A stretch of DNA of 64,000 nt from Amedibacillus dolichus DSM 3991 (GTDB taxonomy: Bacteria > Bacillota_I > Bacilli_A > Erysipelotrichales > Erysipelotrichaceae), in contig NZ_DS483478.1 in NCBI RefSeq assembly GCF_000154285.1, forward strand, positions 186,001 to 250,000. The letters are read 5' to 3'. Shown piece by piece: positions 8,006-17,500 of this stretch (position 1 is the stretch's first letter; the number at the start of each line of letters is the position of its first letter). The position numbers were made by a program, and so were the translations under genes. The notes under the pieces were generated by a model that was not told the DNA's origin, did no database searches, and saw nothing but the letters and a program-made list of their open reading frames with translations.

Positions 8006-9019
8006 ATGACAGTAAAAGTTGCTATTAATGGATTTGGACGTATCGGACGTCTAGCATTCAGACAAATGTTCGGAGCTGAAGGATATGAAGTAGTTGCAAT
8101 CAACGATTTGACTTCTCCTAAAATGCTTGCACACTTATTAAAATACGATTCAACACAGGGTACTTATGCAAAAGCTGATACAGTTGTTGCAGGTGAAAAC
8201 TCAATTACCGTTGACGGAAAAGAAATCACTATCTACGCTGAAGCAGATGCTAAAAACCTTCCTTGGGGAGAACTTGGTGTTGACGTAGTATTAGAATGTA
8301 CTGGTTTCTATACATCAAAAGCAAAAGCAGAAGCACACATTCAGGCAGGTGCTCGTAAGGTTGTTATTTCTGCACCAGCAGGAAATGACCTTCCAACAAT
8401 CGTTTACAACGTAAACCACGAAACATTAAAGCCAGAAGATACAGTTATTTCTGCTGCATCTTGTACAACAAACTGCTTGGCACCTATGGCTGATGCACTT
8501 AACAAGCTTGCTCCAATTCAGAGCGGTATCATGACAACTGTTCATGCTTACACAGGTGATCAGATGACTCTTGATGGACCTCAGAGAAAAGGTGATCTTC
8601 GCCGTTCACGTGCAGCTGCTTGCAACATCGTTCCTAACTCTACTGGTGCTGCAAAAGCTATCGGTTTGGTAATTCCTGAATTGAACGGAAAACTAATCGG
8701 TTCTGCACAGCGTGTTCCAACTGCTACAGGTTCTACAACTATCCTAGTTGCGGTAGTTAAGGGTAAAGTTACAGTTGATGAAATCAATGCTGCTATGAAG
8801 GCTGCAGCTACTGAATCTTACGGATATAACACTGACGAAATCGTTTCTAGCGATATCATCGGTATGCGTTATGGTTCTCTATTCGATGCTACTCAGACAA
8901 TGGCTATCGAAATGGAAGATGGAAACACTCAGGTACAGGTTGTTTCTTGGTATGACAACGAAAACTCATACACTAGCCAGATGGTTAGAACAATCAAATA
9001 CTTCTCTGAATTAGCATAA
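8006..9019 (+). CDS. gap: Glyceraldehyde-3-phosphate dehydrogenase
   Basis: 337 residues. The Rossmann NAD-binding start [13 protein letters not shown], the catalytic Cys in [12 protein letters not shown], and the WYDNENSY C-terminal motif identify it. It converts glyceraldehyde-3-phosphate to 1,3-bisphosphoglycerate with NAD in glycolysis. The ATG at 8006 is 9 bp from aggagg; a TTG at 8000 is too close. It is monocistronic, from a perfect promoter to a terminator, with highly biased codons, so it is surely abundant. It is not clustered with pgk or tpi here. Confidence 0.98.
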   Translation: MTVKVAINGFGRIGRLAFRQMFGAEGYEVVAINDLTSPKMLAHLLKYDSTQGTYAKADTVVAGENSITVDGKEITIYAEADAKNLPWGELGVDVVLECTGFYTSKAKAEAHIQAGARKVVISAPAGNDLPTIVYNVNHETLKPEDTVISAASCTTNCLAPMADALNKLAPIQSGIMTTVHAYTGDQMTLDGPQRKGDLRRSRAAACNIVPNSTGAAKAIGLVIPELNGKLIGSAQRVPTATGSTTILVAVVKGKVTVDEINAAMKAAATESYGYNTDEIVSSDIIGMRYGSLFDATQTMAIEMEDGNTQVQVVSWYDNENSYTSQMVRTIKYFSELA

Positions 9020-9041
9020 TTCTAAGAAATTGATGATAAAG

Positions 9042-9069
9042 GATCGAGTAAATGCTCGGTCTTTTTTAT
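9042..9069 (+). terminator. gap terminator
   Basis: GATCGAG/CTCGGTC stem (one G-U pair) with 6-nt loop, then TTTTTT. Confidence 0.88.
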
Positions 9070-9098
9070 TTGCTTTTTTCACCTTCTTGGCATACAAT
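9070..9098 (+). promoter_or_regulatory. Promoter of the 58-residue small protein
   Basis: TTGCTT (9070-9075), 17-bp spacer, TACAAT (9093-9098), starting in the U-tract of the gap terminator. Confidence 0.65.
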
Positions 9099-9119
9099 GA
9101 ATACAAATGAGGTGAGGGC

Positions 9120-9296
9120 ATGGCAGTAAAGACAAAGCTGAATACAAATGACGGCGATGAGGTAAAGGAAGGCTTAAAGGCAGCTGATGATTTAGATGCA
9201 GCATATATTCATGATTTAAAGGCTGCGGGTATGAGTGAGGATTTATTGGCTCAGTTTGTAAGCATCAGTGAGGAATTATCAAAAAATAAGAAATGA
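9120..9296 (+). CDS. Small conserved-looking acidic protein of unknown function
   Basis: 58 residues, beginning MAVKTKLNTNDGDEVKEGL and ending EELSKNKK. It is charged, helical, and has no membrane segment or cysteine. Evidence that it is real: gaggtgaggg lies 2-9 bp before the ATG, a promoter lies just upstream, and it fills exactly the space between the gap terminator and the T-box promoter. It contains an Asp/Ala-rich middle (KAADDLDAAYIHDLKAAGMSEDL). I recognise no family. A DNA-binding antitoxin-like role is possible, but no toxin gene is adjacent. Confidence 0.6.
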   Translation: MAVKTKLNTNDGDEVKEGLKAADDLDAAYIHDLKAAGMSEDLLAQFVSISEELSKNKK

Positions 9297-9299
9297 TTG

Positions 9300-9328
9300 T
9301 TGAAGAAAGATATAATCATTGATATACT
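9300..9328 (+). promoter_or_regulatory. Promoter of the cysS T-box transcript
   Basis: TTGAAG (9300-9305), 17-bp spacer, TATACT (9323-9328). Confidence 0.7.
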
Positions 9329-9334
9329 AAATAC

Positions 9335-9551
9335 ACAAGAAACCAAAGAGAAGGACAAGTATTTACAATACATAGCACAAAAGCGATTTCTGGACGGTGG
9401 AAGCAGAAAGTGTGATGTTGTAAAGAATGCACCTTTGAGGGATACTTCGATAAGTAGAAGATACGTAGCTACGGCGTTAACGTGATAAAGTGGAGCATTC
9501 AAGCAAGGTGGAACCGCGCGGCAGCGTCCTTGCATTAGGTGCTTTTTTTAT
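9335..9551 (+). promoter_or_regulatory. T-box riboswitch (cysteine) controlling cysS
   Basis: Leader with the conserved antiterminator string AAGGTGGAACCGCG (9505-9518) and a competing terminator: GCAAGG pairs with CCTTGC, and flanking AGCA pairs with TGCT before TTTTTTT. An AGAAGGACAAGTA segment near 9349 fits the stem I base. A UGU triplet at 9411-9413 is the likely cysteine specifier codon, in agreement with the gene that follows. Uncharged tRNA-Cys would stabilise the antiterminator and allow cysS expression. Confidence 0.9.
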
Positions 9552-9569
9552 TGTTAGGAGGAAATGGAA

Positions 9570-10904
9570 ATGAAGCTATTTAATAGTATGACACAAAGTA
9601 TAGAGGAATTTAAGCCGCTTCATGAAGGCGAGGTTCGTATGTATGTGTGCGGTCCGACTGTTTATAACTACCCGCATATTGGAAATGTCCGGCCTATCGT
9701 TGTATTCGATACGTTGAAGCGGACACTTCAGGCAATCGGATATAACGTAAAAATGGTATCAAATTATACCGATGTTGATGACAAGATCATCAAGGTCGCA
9801 AAAGAAGCAGGAGTAAGTGAAAAGGAAATAACGGAAAAATTTATTAAAGCATATAATGAGGATCGTTTATCTTTGCATGCCATGATGCCTGATGCAGCAC
9901 CGAAGGTAACGGAAACAATGGACGCAATCATTGCATTTATCAATTTATTGGTTGAAAAAGGCAATGCGTATGTTGTCGATGGCGATGTGTATTTTCGTGT
10001 GAATAGCGTTGATGATTATGGAAAACTGTCCAATCAACAGATTGAGGATTTAATGGTAGGAGCACGTATTGACGAAAACAGCAAAAAGGAAAATCCTTTG
10101 GATTTTACCTTGTGGAAGCGTACGGAGGAAGGAATCCGCTGGCAGTCTCCTTGGTCTTTGGGTCGTCCGGGCTGGCATACCGAGTGTGTCGTGATGATCA
10201 ATGATGTGTTTAAAGAGCCGATCATTGATATTCATGGCGGTGGAATGGATTTGAAATTTCCGCATCATGAAAATGAAATAGCGCAGTCCAAAGCAGCGTA
10301 TGGAACGGCAATCGCGAAGTATTGGATACACAATGGAATGGTAAATATCGACGGAGAAAAAATGTCGAAATCCCTTGGTAATGTTATCTGGGCAAAGGAT
10401 ATGATTGCCTCTATCGGTGGAAATGTTTTGCGTTGGCTGATGCTTTCCACACATTATCGCAGCCCATTAAATATCAATGAGGACGGAATCGAAACAGCAC
10501 GTAAGGAGCTTTCGAAAGTGATGCAGCCGTTAAAGCAAGCCTATGTTAAGTTGTCTTTGGCAGATCATGTAATCGGTGAGGATCATGATGAAGTATTGGT
10601 TGCGCCATTTCTTGCGGCGATGGAAGATGATTTAAATACACCAAATGCCTTTGCGGCTTTGTTTGAGGCAGTGAAGGTATTTAACCAAACCCTTCGCCAG
10701 CGTGAAATAGACTATGCAAAGCTGTCAAAACAATGTGTCAGTATCGAAAAGATGCTGGATATTTTGGGGATTGAAAGCCAACGCTTAGTGTTGAGTGATG
10801 AAGATAAGGCATTGCATGGAAAATGGCGTGCGGCGGTTAAGGAAAAAGATTTCGAGCAAGCAGATATGTACCGTGCAAAGCTAATAGAACGAGGCATTCT
10901 TTAA
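9570..10904 (+). CDS. cysS: Cysteinyl-tRNA synthetase
   Basis: 444 residues from ATG 9570 (8 bp after aggagg; the ATG at 9564 is too close). Class I signature HIGN-type motif in VCGPTVYNYPHIGN and KMSKS in GEKMSKSLGN; zinc ligands include the Cys in MYVCGPT, the Cys in WHTECVVM and the His residues in FPHHENEIAQS. Charges tRNA-Cys in the cytoplasm. Regulated by the T-box leader. Heads the cysS-mrnC-rlmB-sigH cluster known from Bacillus, with its stop overlapping the mrnC start by one base. Confidence 0.97.
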   Translation: MKLFNSMTQSIEEFKPLHEGEVRMYVCGPTVYNYPHIGNVRPIVVFDTLKRTLQAIGYNVKMVSNYTDVDDKIIKVAKEAGVSEKEITEKFIKAYNEDRLSLHAMMPDAAPKVTETMDAIIAFINLLVEKGNAYVVDGDVYFRVNSVDDYGKLSNQQIEDLMVGARIDENSKKENPLDFTLWKRTEEGIRWQSPWSLGRPGWHTECVVMINDVFKEPIIDIHGGGMDLKFPHHENEIAQSKAAYGTAIAKYWIHNGMVNIDGEKMSKSLGNVIWAKDMIASIGGNVLRWLMLSTHYRSPLNINEDGIETARKELSKVMQPLKQAYVKLSLADHVIGEDHDEVLVAPFLAAMEDDLNTPNAFAALFEAVKVFNQTLRQREIDYAKLSKQCVSIEKMLDILGIESQRLVLSDEDKALHGKWRAAVKEKDFEQADMYRAKLIERGIL

Positions 10905-11290
10905 TGGATATCAAGGAATATAACGGAACAGCACTTGCTTATATGGGTGATGCGGTAATGTCCATGTTGGTGCGTAAAAAGCTACTGGCTCAAGGCTATC
11001 AGCAATCAAGAGTATTGCAGAAGAAAAGTGAAGCATGGGTGAGTGCCAAGGCACAGGCAGCTTTTTTAAAGGAGTTAGAAGCAATGAGTTTCTTTCGTGA
11101 GGAAGAATGGGATATCGTGCTGCGTGGAAGGAATACCAATCCGAAAAGCAAGGCGAAAAATGCAGATATGATTACGTATCGCTATGCCACCGGCTTAGAG
11201 GCTGTTTTTGGTTACTTGTATTTAATGAAGCAAGAGGAACGCTTAATGGAGCTGTGGCATGCGATTGAAGCAATAGGAGAAAAACGATGA
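10904..11290 (+). CDS. mrnC: Mini-ribonuclease III
   Basis: 128 residues: an RNase III catalytic domain alone, without the dsRNA-binding domain. The motif YMGDAVMSMLVR carries the metal-binding Asp; AKNADMITYRYATGLEAVFGYLYL is the second half of the active site. Known to mature 23S rRNA ends. Start overlaps the cysS stop (TAATG) and its stop overlaps the rlmB start (ATGA), so translation is coupled across the operon. Confidence 0.95.
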   Translation: MDIKEYNGTALAYMGDAVMSMLVRKKLLAQGYQQSRVLQKKSEAWVSAKAQAAFLKELEAMSFFREEEWDIVLRGRNTNPKSKAKNADMITYRYATGLEAVFGYLYLMKQEERLMELWHAIEAIGEKR

Positions 11291-12012
11291 CGCAATATGT
11301 ATATGGAAAAAATGTTGTAAAAGCATTGTTAGCGGATAAAAAGAAAGTTTATGAGATTATTTTATCTGATGGCTTCCGTGATAAAGAGTTGGAGCAGGAA
11401 ATCCGCAAAAGGAAAATTCCTTGTAAGGTAAATAGCCGCAAAAAAATGGATACGATGTTTTCCGGCAGCAATCATCAAGGAATTGCGGCTAAAATTGATG
11501 ACTATAAGACATACACGATAGAAGAATTAGTCGCAGGTGTGCCAAAGGGAAAAACACCGCTCTTTGTTATGCTTGATGAATTGGAGGACCCACATAATTT
11601 AGGTGCTATTCTTCGTACCTGCGATTGTGTGGGAGTTGATGGAGTCATCATCGGCAAGCATCGTGGTGTAAAGCTGACACCAACGGTCGCAAAGGTATCA
11701 ACCGGTGCGATTGATACGGTTAAGGTTGCGGTAGTTACCAATCTTGCGCAAACCTTAAAGGGCTTAAAAAAGGAAGGCTTTTGGGTAGCCGGTGCAGATT
11801 TTGATAATTCTCAGGATTACCGCCAAGCAAGCTATGATATGCCCCTTGTTCTTGTGGTTGGCAGTGAAGGCTTTGGGATTAGTCCGCTAGTGAAAAAGAA
11901 CTGCGACTTTTTCGTTCGTTTGCCAATGGAAGGCAGCGTATCGAGTTTAAATGCTTCCGTAGCATGTGCTGTTTTATTGTATCAAATATATGCTCAAAGA
12001 AATCCGTTATAA
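11287..12012 (+). CDS. rlmB: 23S rRNA 2'-O-ribose methyltransferase, RlmB/TrmH family
   Basis: 241 residues. N-terminal substrate-binding domain (YVYGKNVVKALL), then a SPOUT domain with the three family motifs: DELEDPHNLGAILRTCD, LVVGSEGFGIS and LPMEGSVSSLNASVACAVLLY that form the SAM-binding knot. Methylates a conserved guanosine of 23S rRNA. Fourth base of mrnC overlap; the sigma factor gene follows after 29 bp with its own ribosome site. The yacP/rae1 gene found here in Bacillus is absent. Confidence 0.94.
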   Translation: MTQYVYGKNVVKALLADKKKVYEIILSDGFRDKELEQEIRKRKIPCKVNSRKKMDTMFSGSNHQGIAAKIDDYKTYTIEELVAGVPKGKTPLFVMLDELEDPHNLGAILRTCDCVGVDGVIIGKHRGVKLTPTVAKVSTGAIDTVKVAVVTNLAQTLKGLKKEGFWVAGADFDNSQDYRQASYDMPLVLVVGSEGFGISPLVKKNCDFFVRLPMEGSVSSLNASVACAVLLYQIYAQRNPL

Positions 12013-12041
12013 CACTTACTCCCTATCGTATGGGAGGAATT

Positions 12042-12611
12042 ATGACAGAAATCAGTGATTATGAGTTAATTTATATGATTCGCCAAGGAGATGATGCTGC
12101 ATTCTCACAGCTTTTACAGCGTTATGATGAATGCAGTCGTCATTTGATCTTTCATTTTATCAGACATGATATTGCATACAATAACAAAGACGATTTTCGT
12201 CAGCTTGCGGCAATGAAAATGCTGCAAGCAATTCAATGTTATCGTGAGGACAAGCTGGTTAGCTTTGCTTCCTTTTATCAAAATATCCTTCGTCGTGCAC
12301 TGATTGATTATTTACGTGTGAATAAGCAAATTTTGATGACGCAGGGATATGGCAGTGTTTATGATAATCTTATATGTGATGGAGAAGGACAATATACAAC
12401 AAATAGCAGTAAAAACGAAACCATTAGCAAGTCTGTTTTATTGCGTATCGAAGAAGCGATGGAGCATCTTAATGCTTTTGAAAAAAAGATAGTCGAACTG
12501 CGTAAAAACGGTTATACGTATGCGGAAATCGCAACGGATTTAAAAGTCAGTGAATATATTGTTGCACGTACGATACGTAAAATAAGAAATACACAAAAGA
12601 AATCAAGATGA
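12042..12611 (+). CDS. sigH: RNA polymerase sigma factor, SigH-like
   Basis: 189 residues from ATG 12042 (gggaggaatt upstream). Region 2 is seen at ELIYMIRQGDDAAFSQLLQRYD and FRQLAAMKMLQAIQCYR; region 4 at AFEKKIVELRKNGYTYAEIA followed by the recognition helix VSEYIVARTIRKIRN. The position between rlmB and rpmG-secE-nusG is that of sigH in Bacillus, which supports orthology although the sequence is divergent. In Bacillus SigH serves competence and early sporulation; the role here is unknown. The end of the gene is copied 678 bp downstream as part of a 21-bp direct repeat. Confidence 0.82.
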   Translation: MTEISDYELIYMIRQGDDAAFSQLLQRYDECSRHLIFHFIRHDIAYNNKDDFRQLAAMKMLQAIQCYREDKLVSFASFYQNILRRALIDYLRVNKQILMTQGYGSVYDNLICDGEGQYTTNSSKNETISKSVLLRIEEAMEHLNAFEKKIVELRKNGYTYAEIATDLKVSEYIVARTIRKIRNTQKKSR

Positions 12612-12613
12612 AT
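12593..12613 (+). repeat. 21-bp direct repeat, left copy (end of sigH)
   Basis: Starts ACAAAAGAAATC and ends AAGATGAAT; contains the last codons and the TGA stop of the sigma gene. Identical to 13271-13291. Confidence 0.92.
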
Positions 12614-12716
12614 AAATCTTCTTCAATATTCGAAAAAGAATGCTGTTTATTTCTAGAATGATATAATTTATGCTAAAGAGAACAATAAATTTGAATTCGT
12701 GGAGGAGGTAGACATT

Positions 12717-13052
12717 GTGAATATAGGATTTTGGTCATGTGTAGTTTTAGTGATACCTTTTGGAACTATGGGAATTTTATTTGCACTCTTTAAAGATAAA
12801 GCTGCAAAATATGTTTCAGGATTTAATTCATTTTCTAAAGAAGAACAGGCACTGTATGATAAATACCAGATTTCTCGTGATATGAGAAACCAATGTTTTA
12901 CATGGACAGCTATACTGTTCATAGGAGCACTTCTGTCTTATTTTTTAACGTCATATATGGCTATACCAACGTATATTGTTTGGTTAATTTTGTTCTTTAA
13001 AGAGGTGCATTTTGATAATTACAAAGCATTTGAAAAATATTTATTAAAGTAA
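12717..13052 (+). CDS. DUF3784-like membrane protein, inserted between sigH and rpmG
   Basis: 111 residues from GTG 12717, 7 bp after ggaggaggt. First membrane segment at residues 3-24, then the DUF3784-type loop KAAKYVSGFNSFSKEEQALYDKYQ, a second membrane pair at WTAILFIGALLSYFL and IPTYIVWLILFF. An extended -10 (TGATATAAT, 12659-12667) lies upstream. It interrupts an otherwise conserved operon and is bracketed by a 21-bp direct repeat, so it is an acquired piece. Lower G+C than the genes on either side. Function unknown. Confidence 0.78.
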   Translation: MNIGFWSCVVLVIPFGTMGILFALFKDKAAKYVSGFNSFSKEEQALYDKYQISRDMRNQCFTWTAILFIGALLSYFLTSYMAIPTYIVWLILFFKEVHFDNYKAFEKYLLK

Positions 13053-13270
13053 ATTTAAATTAGAAACTCATAATTTTATAGGTGTTTAGCACACTTCATA
13101 GGATTTTAATAAAATTCTCCGAAAGTCTTGAAAATAAAGGATTTATCGCAATTAGTACATCTTATCTATTTATATGGTTTCACATAGTGTTACCCTTGTC
13201 CTGCACAATCATAAGGACAAAATCAACTTCGTTACACTAAGACATTATCATTTTTGATTCATAAAAATGT

Positions 13271-13291
13271 ACAAAAGAAATCAAGATGAAT
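13271..13291 (+). repeat. 21-bp direct repeat, right copy (before rpmG)
   Basis: Exact copy of 12593-12613. Joining the two copies would place rpmG about 60 bp after sigH, the ancestral spacing. Confidence 0.92.
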
Positions 13292-13347
13292 TGACGAAAG
13301 GATTAGTTTATGATAAAGTTAATAGGTCAGAAAGAGGTGTTTTTTTT

Positions 13348-13497
13348 ATGGGCGATAAAGTGATTTTGACTTGCACCGAATGTCTTTCTAGAAACTATAC
13401 AACAACAAAAAACAAGAAAACGCATAATGAACGCATTGAGCTTCGAAAGTTTTGTAAGAAATGCGGAAAGCATACAATTCATAAGGAAACAAAATAA
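13348..13497 (+). CDS. rpmG: 50S ribosomal protein L33
   Basis: 49 residues. Start [17 protein letters not shown]; two CxxC pairs (CTEC, CKKC) show the zinc-binding form of L33. gaggtg lies about 8 bp before the ATG across a T-run. First gene of the rpmG-secE-nusG cluster; 12 bp separate it from secE. Confidence 0.95.
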   Translation: MGDKVILTCTECLSRNYTTTKNKKTHNERIELRKFCKKCGKHTIHKETK

Positions 13498-13509
13498 GGA
13501 GGTTATGTT

Positions 13510-13686
13510 ATGAAGTGGTTTAGCATCGGTGGAATTGTTAGTGAAATACGTAAAATTGAGTGGCCAACACCTAAGCAGCTTATGAAGGATAGCATGATTG
13601 TCTTTGGTTTTGTTTTATTCCTAGGCATTTTCTTCTTTCTTTGCCAGGTCGTTGTATCTGCTTTCTTGAGTGTTATCGGAGTGTAG
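13510..13686 (+). CDS. secE: Preprotein translocase subunit SecE
   Basis: 58 residues, the short single-span form usual in Firmicutes. The amphipathic motif VSEIRKIEWPTPKQL precedes one membrane segment (VFGFVLFLGIFFFLCQVVVSAFL). Works with SecY and SecG in the membrane channel. aaggagg lies before the ATG. Sits between rpmG and nusG as in most Firmicutes. Confidence 0.95.
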   Translation: MKWFSIGGIVSEIRKIEWPTPKQLMKDSMIVFGFVLFLGIFFFLCQVVVSAFLSVIGV

Positions 13687-13698
13687 GAGGGGTATTGT

Positions 13699-14250
13699 AT
13701 GGAACAGGAAAATCAAAAACAGTGGTACGTTGTCAATACATATGCCGGACATGAAAATCGTGTAAGAGAAAATCTTGAACGTCGTATCGAAACAATGGGT
13801 CTTCAAGATAAGCTATTCCGTATTATCGTCGCGGAAGAAAAAGAAATTGAATATAAAAACGGTAAAGAGGTTGAAAAAACCAAAAATCTATTTAGCGGAT
13901 ATTTGTTTGTGGAAATGATCATGACAGATGAAGCTTGGTATATTGTGCGAAATACTCCGGGAGTTACCGGATTTATCGGTTCCAGTGGTGGAGGAGCAAA
14001 GCCGTTTCCGGTTGCCGAGGAAGAAATGGAAAATATCTTGCGTCGCTTGGGTATGAGTGAGCGTAAGGTACAGGTTGATTTCGAGGTTGGTGATCGTGTA
14101 CGTATTCTCAGCGGTGCATTTGCGAATGTTGAAGGTACTGTAGAGGAACTTCATGATGATGAACAGACAGCGGTTGTATTAACGATTTTGTTTGGGCGCG
14201 AAACTCCAACGGAAATTCCGTATGGCGATTTAGAAAAAGTAGAGCTTTAG
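13699..14250 (+). CDS. nusG: Transcription termination/antitermination factor NusG
   Basis: 183 residues. N-terminal NGN domain begins QWYVVNTYAGHENRVRENL and includes NLFSGYLFVEM and NTPGVTGFIGSSG; the C-terminal KOW domain contains FEVGDRVRILSGAFANVEGTV. Binds RNA polymerase and links it to the ribosome. It is followed by a strong terminator, so the rplK-rplA genes that normally follow are elsewhere or under their own promoter. Confidence 0.97.
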   Translation: MEQENQKQWYVVNTYAGHENRVRENLERRIETMGLQDKLFRIIVAEEKEIEYKNGKEVEKTKNLFSGYLFVEMIMTDEAWYIVRNTPGVTGFIGSSGGGAKPFPVAEEEMENILRRLGMSERKVQVDFEVGDRVRILSGAFANVEGTVEELHDDEQTAVVLTILFGRETPTEIPYGDLEKVEL

Positions 14251-14260
14251 TAAATAAGCT

Positions 14261-14294
14261 AAGATGCGACAAAATTTGTCGTGTCTTTTTTTTA
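14261..14294 (+). terminator. nusG terminator
   Basis: AAGATGCGACAAA pairs with TTTGTCGTGTCTT (two G-U pairs), followed by TTTTTT. Confidence 0.88.
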
Positions 14295-14317
14295 TAATAA
14301 GGTCGGGAAGTGGAAAA

Positions 14318-14509
14318 ATGAAATATAGGGCAGGTGTGATTTTCTTGATCAGCGGTCTTTTGTTGCTGTGGAAGCCGGATATGAGAATAGATTTAGCCAT
14401 TGAACAATGTTTGCTTTTTTTCATGGATAATTGGCCCTTGCTGTTTATCTTATTAGGAATTTTTTTGTTACAGCCGAAAAAGAAAAAGTCCAAGCCGCGC
14501 AAATCTTGA
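14318..14509 (+). CDS. Small two-span membrane protein
   Basis: 63 residues from ATG 14318 with gggaagtgg upstream. Two hydrophobic segments (AGVIFLISGLLLLW and WPLLFILLGIFLL) and a very basic tail (PKKKKSKPRKS) that should stay in the cytoplasm. The WPL-IL-G-LL pattern resembles the LiaI/LiaF-type membrane domain, but the match is weak. Directly upstream of the HAD phosphatase gene, whose promoter lies in its last codons. Confidence 0.6.
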   Translation: MKYRAGVIFLISGLLLLWKPDMRIDLAIEQCLLFFMDNWPLLFILLGIFLLQPKKKKSKPRKS

Positions 14510-14533
14510 CAAATTTTGAACTTTCTATATGAT
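14506..14533 (+). promoter_or_regulatory. Promoter of the HAD phosphatase gene
   Basis: TTGACA (14506-14511), 16-bp spacer, TATGAT (14528-14533). It places the transcript start after the earlier in-frame start codons. Confidence 0.75.
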
Positions 14534-14555
14534 AAATATGGAAAGTAGGGAAAAC

Positions 14556-15311
14556 ATGAAAACATATTTAATTGATTTAGACGGTACGATGTATCGTGGC
14601 TCACAAATTATTCCGGGAGCCAAGGAATTTATTGATGCACTGCTTGCACGTAAGCAGCCCTTTGTTTTTTTGACAAACAATGCCAAACGAACACTGGCAC
14701 AAAATGTGGAACACATGGTAAATATGGGATTTACCGGTATTGAGGAGAAACATTTTTTTACCTCAGCCATGGCTGCCGCTCGTTATGCCGCAGCACATTA
14801 TGAAGGAAACAAAGCGTATTACATAGGACAAGATGGTTTAAAGGAAGCTTTGTTAAGCTGTGGCTTTACCTTATGTGAGGAGCAAGCTGATTTTGTGTTT
14901 GTCGGATTAGATGTGGAAGGTACTTATGAAAAGTATTCCAAAGCCTTGGATCATCTATTGCATGGAGCGCAGCTGATCGGAACAAACAATGATCGCTTAT
15001 TAGCAAAACCGGGTGGTTTTAATGTCGGTAACGGTTCGATCGTTGCGATGTTTGAATATGCGATAGGAAAGCCTTCACCTAAAATCGGTAAGCCGTATGC
15101 ACCTATTTTAGAGGAAGCTTTAAAGTATTTCGGGTTAAAAAAGGAGGATTGTATCCTTTTGGGAGATAATCTGGAAACCGATATTTTATTAGGGGTTGAT
15201 AACGGAGTAGAAAGCATCATGGTTACCAGTGGCGTGCATTCCAAAGAAGATGCAGAACGATTGCAGATTTATCCAAATCGAATCGTTGAGGATTTGCGTG
15301 AGCTTATTTAA
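14556..15311 (+). CDS. HAD-superfamily (class IIA, NagD-like) phosphatase
   Basis: 251 residues from ATG 14556 (taggg upstream; the promoter -10 lies only 23 bp before, ruling out the earlier starts at 14529/14538). Catalytic motif I is DLDGTMYRG, motif II FLTNNAKR, motif III in the GKPSPKIGKPYAP segment and motif IV GDNLETDILLG. NagD/AraL-type enzymes dephosphorylate small phosphometabolites; the sugar-phosphate or nucleotide substrate cannot be told. It stands alone between nusG and eno. Confidence 0.9.
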   Translation: MKTYLIDLDGTMYRGSQIIPGAKEFIDALLARKQPFVFLTNNAKRTLAQNVEHMVNMGFTGIEEKHFFTSAMAAARYAAAHYEGNKAYYIGQDGLKEALLSCGFTLCEEQADFVFVGLDVEGTYEKYSKALDHLLHGAQLIGTNNDRLLAKPGGFNVGNGSIVAMFEYAIGKPSPKIGKPYAPILEEALKYFGLKKEDCILLGDNLETDILLGVDNGVESIMVTSGVHSKEDAERLQIYPNRIVEDLRELI

Positions 15312-15324
15312 AAAGCATCTGCCT

Positions 15325-15352
15325 TTGTATTTAAGTGGGAAAATGCTATACT
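15325..15352 (+). promoter_or_regulatory. eno promoter with extended -10
   Basis: TTGTAT, 16-bp spacer, TATACT preceded by TGC (15344-15352). Confidence 0.78.
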
Positions 15353-15354
15353 GA

Positions 15355-16677
<1,323 letters not shown>

Positions 16678-16683
16678 TAAAAT

Positions 16684-16714
16684 GAAAGGTCAATGCTTTG
16701 TCATTGGCTTTTTA
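16684..16714 (+). terminator. eno terminator
   Basis: AAAGGTCAATG pairs with CATTGGCTTT (two G-U pairs), then TTTATAT. Confidence 0.8.
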
Positions 16715-16884
16715 TATGCTTTTCGCTAAGAAAATATAAGGAATCGGTTGTTTGATTGTTTTATACACTGAATAGGAAAAGGAAGTTATATGAGATAAGT
16801 TGAAAGAAATGACGTTAGTATATGCTTATGCTATAATAATGTATATTTATTTCTATATATAGTTGTTTAGGAGGAAATCATCAT

Positions 16885-17406
16885 TTGAAAAAAAGTCAAA
16901 AGATCATATACTATCTTAGTATTATTGGACTCCTTGTTTCTTTAGCATTTTTATGCTTAGGGATAAAGGGGATAAGTGGAATTCATCAAGCCTCTGAATA
17001 TACGGACGAAGGGGTTTATACATTTACGCCTTATCGTGTTTCTGCAATTACAGTGGAAATTACTTCCACCGGACGTGATAAACGGCTTCACCCTACAAAA
17101 ACAATTTATGCGGTTTACTATCATACGCTTGAAAAGAGTGTATATCAATGGAAGGTGGAAACCGGTAATAGCAAGGCTGATGCGAATCGAATCCTACAAG
17201 CCAAAAAACAGGTGAAGAAAAGGGTATTTACAAGGAAGTCTAGTGAGGAATATATCGTTGTGGAGGAAGAATTAAGTGTTGATACGTATGTAAAAAGACA
17301 GGTGTATCGTTATGCTTGTATGATTGTACTGCCGATAGGCTATTTGATTTGCTTATGGATTTTTTGGAGATTAAAAAAGCGTAGGAGCAAACTAGTGGAA
17401 AACTAG
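16885..17406 (+). CDS. Membrane protein with external domain, DUF3592-like, function unknown
   Basis: 173 residues from a TTG start 8 bp after aggaggaaa. One membrane segment near the N-terminus (IIYYLSIIGLLVSLAFLCLG) and one near the C-terminus (ACMIVLPIGYLICLWIFW), with about 110 residues between them that should face outside, then a basic cytoplasmic tail. An extended -10 (TGCTATAAT, 16829-16837) lies upstream. The next gene encodes a protein of the same plan, and the two are probably functionally linked. No family recognised with confidence. Confidence 0.68.
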   Translation: MKKSQKIIYYLSIIGLLVSLAFLCLGIKGISGIHQASEYTDEGVYTFTPYRVSAITVEITSTGRDKRLHPTKTIYAVYYHTLEKSVYQWKVETGNSKADANRILQAKKQVKKRVFTRKSSEEYIVVEEELSVDTYVKRQVYRYACMIVLPIGYLICLWIFWRLKKRRSKLVEN

Positions 17407-17500
17407 TAGAAATAGATGTTGAAAAAGATAATTTTGATATAAAAAGCTTATCAATATAGTAAACAGAACGAAAACGAAAGAGATAGAAGGGGGATGTACG

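Noticed and set aside
10050-10454. 134-residue minus-strand frame inside cysS
   Set aside because: Shadow of cysS on the opposite strand, without a ribosome site.
12614-13270. Insertion sequence between sigH and rpmG
   Set aside because: No transposase and no terminal inverted repeats; only the 21-bp direct repeats remain, so it is reported as an insertion of unknown mechanism.
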